From the NCBI GenBank assembly GCA_035623985.1, contig DASPSJ010000043.1, positions 34,383 to 98,382 of the forward strand: a stretch of DNA of 64,000 bases. The letters run 5' to 3'. Below the pieces are notes generated by a model, which was not told the origin of the DNA, made no database searches, and saw nothing but the letters and a program-made list of their open reading frames with translations. The position numbers and the translations under genes are program-made. Below are positions 33,904-42,062 of the stretch, in pieces. Source of the stretch: DAHUYF01 sp035623985. Lineage in GTDB: Bacteria; Pseudomonadota; Alphaproteobacteria; ATCC43930; CGMCC-115725. Position 1 is the stretch's first letter; each line of letters starts with the position of its first letter.

Positions 33904-34233
33904 TTATCGCGGCGGGTAGTAGCCCGGCGGATAGCCCGGCGCATAATAATAAGCCGGCGGCGGCGCGTAGTAGGCCGGGGGCGGCGCGTAATAGGCAGGC
34001 GCCGGCGGGTAATAAGGCGGCGGCGCATAATAGGCCGGCGCGCGCAGCGGCGCGGTGGCGATGGCAAAGGGCGCGGTTAGCAAGGCAGCGGCGCCGACGG
34101 CGACGGCAGCACCGGCCGCCGCAAAACCGAAGCCGAAGCCACGATGGTGATCATGCGCCGAAGCGGGTGACAGCGGCGCGGCAACGAGCGCGAGAGCAAG
34201 GGCGGCGCTCATCGCGGATGGGCTTTTCAGCAT
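33904..34233 (-). CDS. Small secreted Tyr/Pro-rich repeat protein
   Basis: A 109-residue protein with a signal peptide (LALALVAAPLSPASA-HDHH), a glycine/alanine-rich hydrophobic part (GFGFGFAAAGAAVAVGAAAL) and a tail of repeated PAYYAPPP units ending YPPGYYPPR. The low-complexity tail resembles those of alphaproteobacterial surface or envelope proteins of unknown function. The ATG at 34233 has AAGGAGG five bases upstream. It ends seven bases before the TetR gene starts, so the two could be co-transcribed. Confidence 0.75.
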   Translation of the reverse strand: MLKSPSAMSAALALALVAAPLSPASAHDHHRGFGFGFAAAGAAVAVGAAALLTAPFAIATAPLRAPAYYAPPPYYPPAPAYYAPPPAYYAPPPAYYYAPGYPPGYYPPR

Positions 34234-34470
34234 GACGCCCTCCTTGGGCCGACGTGCGGCGGTGATGCCGCACAATCAAACAATCCTACCCGAACCGGCT
34301 AAAAAACGCAACGGTTGCGTTTCGTTTATTTTGAGCGCCTTCTATCCTCTTGATTAAACGGAAGAATCGTCGTCATCGGGCTTCAGCAAGAAGCTGCCTT
34401 GGCGGCTCCGCGAGGCCGCGGAGGGTCGCGCGGCGGCGCGGCGCGCCTTCCCCGCTCGGCTTGGTATGGG

Positions 34471-35907
34471 TTACTTCCCGCGCGTGTCCTTGACGCGCTT
34501 GGCCTTGAACTCGGTCTTGGGCAGCGTGCCGGGGCGCAGCACTTCGACGTCGACGCGCACCTCGCAGCGCGAGCGAATCTCGCCGGCGATGCGGCGCGAC
34601 AAGGGCTCGCCGGCGGCGAAATCGACGTGCTCGAGGCGCACCGTCATCACATCCATGCCGGCATCGTCGCTGGCGAGCACGATCTCGAACTCGTCGCCGG
34701 TGCCGCCGATCGAGCGCACCGCCTCTTCGATCTGCACCGGGAACATCTTGATGCCGCGGAGATTGATGAGGTCGTCGGCGCGGCCGGAGAAGGAGCCGAC
34801 GGCGCGGGCGTGGCTGCGGCCGCAGGCGCAAGGCCGGCGGTCGAGCACGGTGTAGTCGCCGACGAGGAAACGGAGCTGGGGCGATGCCTCGGAATTGAGG
34901 CTGGTGCAGACGGTGAGGCCGCGCGCGCCGTCGGGCAGCGCCGCGTGGGAGGCCGGGTCCACCACTTCCCAGATCTGCACATCCTCCATGAGGTGGGTGG
35001 TCACGGGGCGGTCTTGCGCCTGCGAGGCAGGGCAGGAAAAACCGCCGGCGGACGGCGCCGCCTCGGTACAGCCATAGAACTCCACCAGCCGCGCGCCCCA
35101 GAGATCCTGGATGCGCTCGCGCGTCGCCGCCACGCTCATGCCGGGCTCGCCGGCAACGAAAAGCTGGCGGACGCCGCCGGCGCGGGGATCGGCGCCCATA
35201 TCCTGCATCACCCGGCCGAGATGCAGTGCGTAGGACGGCGTGCAGAGCAGGATCGAGGGCTTGAAGCGCAACACCATGGCGGCGCGGCCCCTCGCGTCCA
35301 TGCCGCCGCCGGGGATCACCGGCAGGCCCATCTTGGCGAGCCCCATTTGCACGCCCCAGGCCCAGACATGCGGCCCATAGCCGGTGATCATGAAAACGGT
35401 GTCGCCCTTGCGGAAATCCATGGCGTGAAGCGCGCGCGCATTGGTCCAGGCCCAGAGCTCGCGGTCGATCTGGGAATAGCGGAAGACGCGCGGCGCGCCG
35501 GTGGTGCCGGAGGTGGAGAACATCATCCAGCCGCGCTCGGCCCAGAGCGCGTCGGTCATGGCGGTGTAGGTGCCGTAGGGCGGATGTTCGCGCGCATCCT
35601 CGCTCATCTCGCGCTTGTCGACCACCGGCCATTTCGCGGCGAGGTCGTCGAAGCCGGAGATATCGGTGGGCAACAGCCCCAGCCGGTCGAAGCGGCGGCG
35701 ATAGAAGGGGCTGTTCTCGTAAAGGAAGGGCAGCAAGGCGTGCAGCTTCGCCTCCTGGATGGCGCGGATCTCATCGCGCGAGGCGCAATCGAGCCGGGGC
35801 GACCAGTAGCGCTCCGAGGCCGGAGCGTCCGGATCGAACCGGAAGCGCTCGATGGTCTCAAGCCAAGCGCGCCGGGTCTCGGCGGCGCGGTCCGCGCCCT
35901 GCGTCAT
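34471..35907 (-). CDS. Phenylacetate-CoA ligase-like aryl-CoA ligase
   Basis: An adenylate-forming CoA ligase of the PaaK family, 478 residues. Motifs: FSTSGTTGAPRVF (phosphate loop, near residue 135), LVEFYGCTEAAPSAGGF, and the hinge GRADDLINLRGIKMFP near residue 375. It is divergent from a 4-hydroxybenzoyl-CoA reductase, so its acid is probably 4-hydroxybenzoate or a relative; that is inference from the neighbour. The ATG at 35907 has GGAGG five bases upstream, better than the upstream in-frame ATG at 35928. Confidence 0.85.
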   Translation of the reverse strand: MTQGADRAAETRRAWLETIERFRFDPDAPASERYWSPRLDCASRDEIRAIQEAKLHALLPFLYENSPFYRRRFDRLGLLPTDISGFDDLAAKWPVVDKREMSEDAREHPPYGTYTAMTDALWAERGWMMFSTSGTTGAPRVFRYSQIDRELWAWTNARALHAMDFRKGDTVFMITGYGPHVWAWGVQMGLAKMGLPVIPGGGMDARGRAAMVLRFKPSILLCTPSYALHLGRVMQDMGADPRAGGVRQLFVAGEPGMSVAATRERIQDLWGARLVEFYGCTEAAPSAGGFSCPASQAQDRPVTTHLMEDVQIWEVVDPASHAALPDGARGLTVCTSLNSEASPQLRFLVGDYTVLDRRPCACGRSHARAVGSFSGRADDLINLRGIKMFPVQIEEAVRSIGGTGDEFEIVLASDDAGMDVMTVRLEHVDFAAGEPLSRRIAGEIRSRCEVRVDVEVLRPGTLPKTEFKAKRVKDTRGK

Positions 35908-36066
35908 GCTTTCCTCCGCTTCCCGCAACCCGTTACGAAATCTGGCTTTTCCCAGAGGGTCGCGGTTTTTTCCGTGGGTCGCCCCGAAAGCGCCGCCTTG
36001 CCTTCCGGCGCATTGCGGGGTATAATCAACAATCAGTTACCACAACAATGCGACGAGTTCGAAGTC

Positions 36067-36549
36067 ATGGCAAGACTTCTGACGCTGACGCTGAACGGCC
36101 GCAAGCGCGTCGATGCCGTCGCCGACAATCTGTTGCTGCTCGATTATCTCCGCGAAAACCTCAGGCTCACCGGCACCAAGACCGGTTGCGACGGCGGCGA
36201 ATGCGGCGCCTGCACGGTGCTGGTGGATGACCGGCCGCGACTTTCCTGCCTGACGCTGGTGGCGGCCTGCGAAGGAAGGCGCGTCGATACGGTGGAATCG
36301 CTGGCCGAGGGCGGCAGACTGTCGGCGGTGCAGCGCGGTTTCCACGAGAAGCTCGGCGCGCAATGCGGCTATTGCACGCCGGGGCTGATCATGGCGTCGG
36401 AAGGATTGTTGCGGGCCAAACCCGATCCCGGCGAGGCGGAGATCCGCGCGGCGCTCGGCAGCAACATCTGCCGCTGCACCGGCTATGTCAAAATCATCGA
36501 GGCGGTCCGGTACGCGGCCCGCCTCAAGGCAAGCGGAGAGGCGCGATGA
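36067..36549 (+). CDS. hcrC: 4-Hydroxybenzoyl-CoA reductase, [2Fe-2S] small subunit
   Basis: Ferredoxin-like subunit of a xanthine-oxidase-family reductase. The 160-residue protein has the plant-type [2Fe-2S] set GCDGGECGACTVLVDDRPRL with C41, C46, C49 and C61, and the second helical set QCGYCTPGLIM and NICRCTGY. Its size is normal. The stop overlaps the large-subunit start (ATGA). The symbol follows from the FAD subunit beside it. Confidence 0.88.
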   Translation: MARLLTLTLNGRKRVDAVADNLLLLDYLRENLRLTGTKTGCDGGECGACTVLVDDRPRLSCLTLVAACEGRRVDTVESLAEGGRLSAVQRGFHEKLGAQCGYCTPGLIMASEGLLRAKPDPGEAEIRAALGSNICRCTGYVKIIEAVRYAARLKASGEAR

Positions 36550-38873
36550 ACGAGGCGGCACCGGTACAGACCATCGGCAGCTACGTGCCGATGGTGGACG
36601 GGCCGGAAAAGGTCTCCGGCCGGGCCAAATACACCGCCGATTTCATCGAGCCCGGCACGCTCGCCGGCCGCATCTATCGCAGCCCCTATGCCCATGCGGA
36701 AATCCTGGAGGTCGATGTCGCGGCGGCGCAAGCGCTGCCCGGCGTCGTCGCCGTCGTCACCGGCGCCGATTGCGACAAGACCTTCGGCGTGCTGCCGGTG
36801 GCGCGCACCGAGCATCCGCTGGCGCGCGAGCGCGTGCGCTATCGCGGCGAGCCGGTGGCGGCGGTGGCGGCGGTGGACGACGCCACCGCGGCGAAGGCGC
36901 TGAAGCTGATCCGCATGAAGGTGCGGGAGCTGCCGGCCTATTTCACGGCGCGGGACGCGATGGCGCCGGGCGCAGTCAACCTGCACGACCATCGGCCGGG
37001 CAATATCGAGCGCGACGCCTTCTTCGAGCTCGGCGACGTGGCGGAAGGCTTCGCCGAGGCCGATCTCGTGCGCGAGAAGACCTATCACTGCGCCGAGGTG
37101 TGCCAGAACCAGATGGAGATGCACGCCGCGCTTGCCGAATACGACCCCGTGCGCCAGCGCATGACCGTCCATGCCAGCACGCAAGTGCCCTATTACGTCC
37201 ACCTCATGCTGTCGCAGATCCTCGACATGGAAATGTCGCGGATCCGCGTGGTGAAGCCGCATGTCGGCGGCGGCTTCGGCTGCCGCACCGAGACGCTCAA
37301 TATCGAGTTGATCGCCGCGTTGCTGGCGCGCAAGGCGGGCGGCGGGCGCGTGCGGATCGTGGTCAACCGCGAGGAGACTTTCATCACCCATCGCGGCCGG
37401 CCCGAGACCGAGATGAAGCTCAAGATCGGCATGCGCAAGGACGGGCGCATCACCGCGGTCGAGTGCGAATGCATCCAGCGCGGCGGCGCGCATAGCGGCT
37501 ACGGCATCGTCACCATCCTCTATGCCGGGTCGATGCTCTATGCGCTCTATGATCTCAAGCGCGTCAAATACACCGGCAAGCGCGTGCTCACCAACACGCC
37601 GCCCTGCGGCGCCATGCGCGGCCACGGCACGGTCGATAGCCGCTTCGCCTTCGAGGCGCTGGTGGACGAGATGGCCGAGGCGCTGGGGCTCGACCCCTTC
37701 GCGGTGCGGCGCGCCAATTATCTCCACGCGCCCACCTTCACCGACAACGACCTCATGGTGAACAGCTACGGCCTGCCGGAGTGCCTCGACTGGGTCGAGC
37801 GCGAAAGCGGCTGGAAGGCGCGCAAGGGCAAGCTCCCCAAGGGCAAGGGACTCGGCATGGCCTGCTCGCATTACCTCAGCGGCGCCTCCAAACCGGTCAA
37901 CTGGACCGGCGAGCCGCATGCGACGGTGAAGCTCAAGCTCGATTTCGACGGCTCGATCGTCGTGCTCACCGGCGCCGCCGAGATCGGCCAGGGCTCCTCC
38001 ACCATCCTGGTGCAGAGCGTCGGCGAGGTGCTGGGGCTCGACCTCTCGCGCATCCGCATCGTTACCGGCGACAGCGATGTCGTGCCCAAGGACAACGGCT
38101 CCTATTCCTCGCGCGTCACCTTCATGGTCGGCAACGCCGCGATCGACGCGGCGCAGAACCTGAAGAAGGTGCTGACCGCCGCCGCGGCGCGCAAGCTCGA
38201 CTGCCGACCCCAGGACGTGGAATGCCTGGGCGAGGTCTACCGCGCCGGCGCGCAGGACAAAGGCGTGAGCTTCGAGGCGGTGGTGACCGAGGCGCTTAGG
38301 GACAGCGGCACCATCACCGTCACCGGCACTTTCTCCACCATCCCCGCCTCCCATGGCGGCAAGAAATATCGCGGCGCGGCGATCGGCGGCACCATGGGCT
38401 ACAGCTATTCCGCCCAGGTGGTCGAGGTCAGCGTCGACGAGGAGACCGGCGTCGTCACCGTCGATCAGGTGTGGGTGGCGCATGATTGCGGCAAGGCGCT
38501 GAACCGCCTCACCGTCGAAGGCCAGGTGCAGGGCTCGGTGTGGATGGGCATGGGTCAGGCGATGAGCGAGGAGGCCGGCTATCACGAGGGGCTGATGCTC
38601 AGCGCCAACATGCTGGATTATCGCGTGCCGACCATCCTGGACTCGCCGCCGATCGCCGTCGGCATCGTCGAGAGCAACGATCCCCATGGCCCCTTCGGCG
38701 CCAAGGAGGCGGGCGAGGGTTCGCTTGCGGCCTTCCTGCCGGCGCTCGCCAACGCCATCGCCGAGGCGACGGGCCTGCGCTTTACCAGCCTGCCGGTGAC
38801 TCCCGACCGGGTCTTCGCCGCGATCGAGAAGCGCCAGCGCGATGAGCGCGCGGCGCCGGGCAAGGCCGCCTGA
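36546..38873 (+). CDS. hcrA: 4-Hydroxybenzoyl-CoA reductase, molybdenum large subunit
   Basis: Molybdopterin-binding catalytic subunit, 775 residues. It has the family order: SYVPMVDGPEKVSGRAKYTADF at the start, GGGFGCRTE (cofactor loop), LTNTPPCGAMRGHGTVDSRF, GAAEIGQGSSTILVQSVGEV and GPFGAKEAGEGSLAAFLPAL with the catalytic glutamate near the end. It removes the phenolic hydroxyl of 4-hydroxybenzoyl-CoA to benzoyl-CoA if the assignment holds. Its stop and the FAD-subunit start share one base (TGATG). Confidence 0.88.
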   Translation: MNEAAPVQTIGSYVPMVDGPEKVSGRAKYTADFIEPGTLAGRIYRSPYAHAEILEVDVAAAQALPGVVAVVTGADCDKTFGVLPVARTEHPLARERVRYRGEPVAAVAAVDDATAAKALKLIRMKVRELPAYFTARDAMAPGAVNLHDHRPGNIERDAFFELGDVAEGFAEADLVREKTYHCAEVCQNQMEMHAALAEYDPVRQRMTVHASTQVPYYVHLMLSQILDMEMSRIRVVKPHVGGGFGCRTETLNIELIAALLARKAGGGRVRIVVNREETFITHRGRPETEMKLKIGMRKDGRITAVECECIQRGGAHSGYGIVTILYAGSMLYALYDLKRVKYTGKRVLTNTPPCGAMRGHGTVDSRFAFEALVDEMAEALGLDPFAVRRANYLHAPTFTDNDLMVNSYGLPECLDWVERESGWKARKGKLPKGKGLGMACSHYLSGASKPVNWTGEPHATVKLKLDFDGSIVVLTGAAEIGQGSSTILVQSVGEVLGLDLSRIRIVTGDSDVVPKDNGSYSSRVTFMVGNAAIDAAQNLKKVLTAAAARKLDCRPQDVECLGEVYRAGAQDKGVSFEAVVTEALRDSGTITVTGTFSTIPASHGGKKYRGAAIGGTMGYSYSAQVVEVSVDEETGVVTVDQVWVAHDCGKALNRLTVEGQVQGSVWMGMGQAMSEEAGYHEGLMLSANMLDYRVPTILDSPPIAVGIVESNDPHGPFGAKEAGEGSLAAFLPALANAIAEATGLRFTSLPVTPDRVFAAIEKRQRDERAAPGKAA

Positions 38874-39877
38874 TGGAAGCGCTGCCGGAATTCGAGCTGC
38901 TGCGGCCGCTCACGCTCGCCGAAGCGATGAGCGCGCGCGCCGCCCGTCCCGCGGCGCGGCTGCTCGGCGGCGGCACCGATCTCGTCGTCAACATCCGCCG
39001 CGGCATCGAGGCGCCGGGGACGCTGATCGATCTCACCGGGGTCAGCGAGCTGCGCGCGCTCAAGGCCGATGCCGAGGCGCTGGAGGTGGGCGCCTCGGTG
39101 ACGCTGGCCGAGCTTGCCGATGACGCCGGCGTGCGCGCCCATTATCCGGTGCTGGCAGAGGCGGCGGCATCGATCGCGGGGCCGACGCATCGCGAGATGG
39201 GCACGGTGGGCGGCAATCTCTGCCTCGATACGCGCTGCATCTATTACAACCAGAGCGACTGGTGGCGCGCCGCCAACGATCACTGCCTCAAGACCACCGG
39301 CGAGATGTGCCATGTGGCGCCCAAGAGCCGCGGCGTGTGCTTTGCCACCTTCAGCGGCGACCTCGCCCCGGCGCTGCTGGTGCTGGGCGCGGAGATCGAG
39401 TTGGCCGGTCCGGAAGGCGCGCGGCGCCTGCCGCTCGGCGAGCTCTATATCGGCCATGCGCGCCACGACGGCAGCACCGGCGACGGCAAGCGCTATCTCT
39501 CGCTGCGTCCGGGCGAGATGGTGACGCGGGTGCGCATGCGCGCCGTGCCGGGGCTGCGCTCGGCCTATGACAAGATCCGCATCCGCCGGTCGATCGAATA
39601 TCCCGTGGCCGGCGTCGCGGTGGCGCTCCGGCGCGAGGGCGCCGGTCTCGCCGATCTCCGCGTCGCTTTCACCGGCACCAATCCGCGCCCGGTGCTGCTC
39701 GCCGGCACCGAGGCGCTCTGCGGCGGCGCGCTCGACGAGCGCGTCTTCGCCGGGCTCGACGCCCTGGTGCGCGACCAGGTGATGGCGATGAAGACGACCT
39801 TCACGCCAGGGCATTACCGCCGCCGGGTGGCGGGCGTGCTGGCGAAAAGGCTGGTGACGAAGCTCTTCGCGGGCTGA
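38873..39877 (+). CDS. hcrB: 4-Hydroxybenzoyl-CoA reductase, FAD subunit with [4Fe-4S] insert
   Basis: FAD subunit, 334 residues. The FAD loops are ARLLGGGTDLVVNIRRGI and GPTHREMGTVGGNLCLDTRC. After the second loop is the extra cysteine segment typical of 4-hydroxybenzoyl-CoA reductase: C122, C138, C146 and C156 (IYYNQSDWWRAANDHCLKTT then GEMCHVAPKSRGVC). This insert carries an additional [4Fe-4S] cluster and separates the enzyme from ordinary xanthine or CO dehydrogenases. No benzoyl-CoA pathway gene is in the window. Confidence 0.9.
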   Translation: MEALPEFELLRPLTLAEAMSARAARPAARLLGGGTDLVVNIRRGIEAPGTLIDLTGVSELRALKADAEALEVGASVTLAELADDAGVRAHYPVLAEAAASIAGPTHREMGTVGGNLCLDTRCIYYNQSDWWRAANDHCLKTTGEMCHVAPKSRGVCFATFSGDLAPALLVLGAEIELAGPEGARRLPLGELYIGHARHDGSTGDGKRYLSLRPGEMVTRVRMRAVPGLRSAYDKIRIRRSIEYPVAGVAVALRREGAGLADLRVAFTGTNPRPVLLAGTEALCGGALDERVFAGLDALVRDQVMAMKTTFTPGHYRRRVAGVLAKRLVTKLFAG

Positions 39878-40022
39878 GCGACGCAAGTTATTAGGTCATT
39901 TAATGGGGTGCAGTATACATTTATTTTCCTTGAGCGGGCGGTGTCAAATCGTCTGGTAAGTTACGTGCCGCCTCTATGGCCGCTTCCGCCCCTTCCGTGT
40001 CCAGAACTTTCTTCATCGCGCG

Positions 40023-40226
40023 GAGCTTCGATGCGGCGACGACTTGACGCGCGCCAACGTGATGACGCAGGCGGCGCATCTCGATTTCGACGCGCCGTTG
40101 CTGTTGCCCGGCGTCAAGGTGGAGACCACGCCGACCGATTTCTTCCCGATCCGGCAAATGCAGCTCGCCAAGTTCGACGGCAAGAGCTGGGTGCGGTTCG
40201 GCGAGGTGCTGGCGATGAACAAGTAA
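40023..40226 (+). pseudogene. 3' fragment of a branched-chain amino-acid ABC transporter binding protein
   Basis: This frame reads ELRCGDDLTRANVMTQAAHL, then LLLPGVKVETTPTDFFPIRQ and a FDGKSWVRFGEVLAMNK end, which matches the C-terminal 65 residues of Liv-type substrate-binding proteins (CGDDLTRENVM, PTDFFP). Everything upstream of it is missing: the same frame quickly turns into an arginine-rich string and no transporter genes are nearby. It is a decayed fragment left beside the hcrCAB genes. Confidence 0.7.
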
Positions 40227-40306
40227 TCCGCGCATGGACCGCGCGGAGTGGACACCCGCGGCAGCGGCCGATAGCCTCGGCGTCTTGCTGCCGCAGGGGG
40301 TGTCCG

Positions 40307-41182
40307 ATGGCCGGAGGCGGCCGTTGTTTCCGGCCGCATTGGCCGAGGACTTGCGCGCCGGCGATCCTCCATGCCGGCGCAGCGCCCCGTGGGGAAGGAT
40401 CGGCCGGGCGCGCGCGGCGGGAAAGCCTCGCCACTCTCGTCGTGGCGCTGGCCGCCTCTCTCGGCTCGGCCGAGCCGGCGCTCGCCCAGACGGATGAAAT
40501 CCAGGTCTATGACGCCACCATCGACGAGCCCGGACAGTGCGGCCTCGAGCTGCACAACAACTACACGCCGATCGGCCGCACCGAGCCGGATTTCCCGGGC
40601 GGGGTCGTGCCCGACCGCGCGCTCAACGGCGTGCCGGAATGGGCCTGTGGCGCCACCGACTGGCTCGAGCTCGGGACCTATCTGCCGCTTTATACGCTGA
40701 CGCGGGACGGGCGATTCGAGCTTGACGGCGCCAAGCTCCGGGCGCTCTTCGTCATCCCGCATGCCAAAGAGCAGCCCTTCTTCTACGGCGTCAATTTCGA
40801 GCTGAGCCGCAACGCGCGGCATTGGGAGGAGACGCGGTTTTCGGGCGAGATCCGGCCGATCCTGGGCGAGCATGTCGGTGCCTGGGATGTCATCGTCAAC
40901 CCGATCTTCGATACCGGCTTCAACGGCGTCCGCCGGCTCGATTTCGCGCCGGCGGCGCGGGTGGCCGACAACGTCTCGGAGCGCTGGGCGGGCGCGCTCG
41001 AATATTATGCGGATTACGGCATCGTCGGCGACATCGCGCCGCTGCGGCGCGAGGCGCAGACCGGCTTTCTCGTCATCGACTATAACGGAGAGCCCAACAG
41101 CGTCGAATTCGGCATCGGCCACGGCTTCACGCAAGCCTCGGACGCGCTGGTGCTGAAGCTGATGCTGACGCACGAGTTCTGA
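40307..41182 (+). CDS. Exported protein of unknown function
   Basis: A 291-residue product from the ATG at 40307; the real start is unsure. The first 40 residues are an odd Arg/Pro-rich stretch, then comes a signal-like LATLVVALAASLGSAEPALAQ and a mature part starting TDEIQVYDATIDEPGQCGLE. The mature part alternates polar and aromatic residues (FFYGVNFELSRNARHWEETR, VEFGIGHGFTQASDALVLKL) and ends in MLTHEF, suggesting an outer-membrane beta-barrel. The long N-terminal extension may mean a frame change upstream. Family not recognised. Confidence 0.65.
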   Translation: MAGGGRCFRPHWPRTCAPAILHAGAAPRGEGSAGRARRESLATLVVALAASLGSAEPALAQTDEIQVYDATIDEPGQCGLELHNNYTPIGRTEPDFPGGVVPDRALNGVPEWACGATDWLELGTYLPLYTLTRDGRFELDGAKLRALFVIPHAKEQPFFYGVNFELSRNARHWEETRFSGEIRPILGEHVGAWDVIVNPIFDTGFNGVRRLDFAPAARVADNVSERWAGALEYYADYGIVGDIAPLRREAQTGFLVIDYNGEPNSVEFGIGHGFTQASDALVLKLMLTHEF

Positions 41183-41226
41183 GAGATCGCCGGCCTTCCG
41201 GACGGTGCCGATCCGGCGGCCATCCG

Positions 41227-41559
41227 TTATTCCTGGAGCAGCAGGTCGCAATTATGCCGCTGCGCGAGGAGGCAATCCTCCATCCGGCTTTCCGCGATCA
41301 GCCGGAACACCAGCCAGAGCCCGAGAGCGGCGACGATGAGGATGACCGCGACGGCCGCCCAGGTGGCGCCGTCATTGTCGTACTCGCGCTCGACCCGGCG
41401 TGCCGCCGCCTCGCGCGCCTTGCTGGCGGCGTCCTGGTCAATCCTGCTCGCGGCATCGAGCTCAGCTTGGCGCGCCGCCCACTCCGACCGGCGCGGCGGC
41501 GGCGCGAGCAGCGGATGGAGCTGCCGCAGCCGGTCGAGCCATTTCGTCTCGGTGGTCAC
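41227..41559 (-). CDS. Small single-pass membrane protein
   Basis: A 110-residue protein. The N-terminal 65 residues are charged and likely helical (AARQAELDAASRIDQDAASK), then one hydrophobic segment WAAVAVILIVAALGLWLVFR, then a short tail with two cysteines (MEDCLLAQRHNCDLLLQE). No family is recognised. The start at 41559 overlaps the stop of the Hfq-like gene by ATGA, so the two are translationally coupled, which is unexpected for an Hfq partner. Confidence 0.7.
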   Translation of the reverse strand: MTTETKWLDRLRQLHPLLAPPPRRSEWAARQAELDAASRIDQDAASKAREAAARRVEREYDNDGATWAAVAVILIVAALGLWLVFRLIAESRMEDCLLAQRHNCDLLLQE

Positions 41560-41816
41560 GGCCCGGAAGGCGCCGGCCCCCCGAAAGTGGGCGCAGGCTC
41601 CCCGGCGGCGGCGCGCAGATCCATCGGCCGCGCCGGCAGGATGGCGGCGATGGCGTGCTTGTAGACCAGCATGGCGCGGCCCCGATCGACGACCAGCAGC
41701 GTGTAGCCGTCCTCGCCGGCGATGATGCCGGTGATGCGGACGCCGCCGGTGAGGTAGATCGCGAGCGGCGGCCGTTCGGTCTGGGCCGTCTGCATGAAGG
41801 CCGATTGCAGCCGCAT
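41556..41816 (-). CDS. Divergent Hfq/Sm-like RNA-binding protein
   Basis: An 86-residue Sm-fold protein related to the RNA chaperone Hfq. It follows the Hfq plan: LQSAFMQTAQTERPPLAIYL (alpha helix and first strand, with the conserved Gln at residue 4), TGGVRITGII, a turn, then the Sm2 motif MLVYKHAIAAILPARP (Y52-K53-H54 as in Hfq). The loop EDGYTLLVVDRGRA replaces the canonical FDQFVILLKN. It is not next to hflX or miaA, so it is probably a second, specialised copy. Role unknown; binding of small RNAs is inferred. Confidence 0.75.
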   Translation of the reverse strand: MRLQSAFMQTAQTERPPLAIYLTGGVRITGIIAGEDGYTLLVVDRGRAMLVYKHAIAAILPARPMDLRAAAGEPAPTFGGPAPSGP

Positions 41817-42062
41817 TGCTTACCTCCCCCCACCCTTGCCGACGGTGCCAACGCCTTGCGCCGTGTCATTTTTGCACAAAAAAACGACACGATACCATCG
41901 CCGGCTAAAATACCAGCTACGACAGGGCGTGTCTCTCCCGCCATGGTAGGACGCCGCGGCAGGGTCCATCCCCGAGGCGGCGGATGCCCGGCGCGAGCTT
42001 CCGCGTGACGCGCCATACCGTTTTGCTTTAGTCTTGCCGCCCGACTGCGCATGAGGCCTTCG

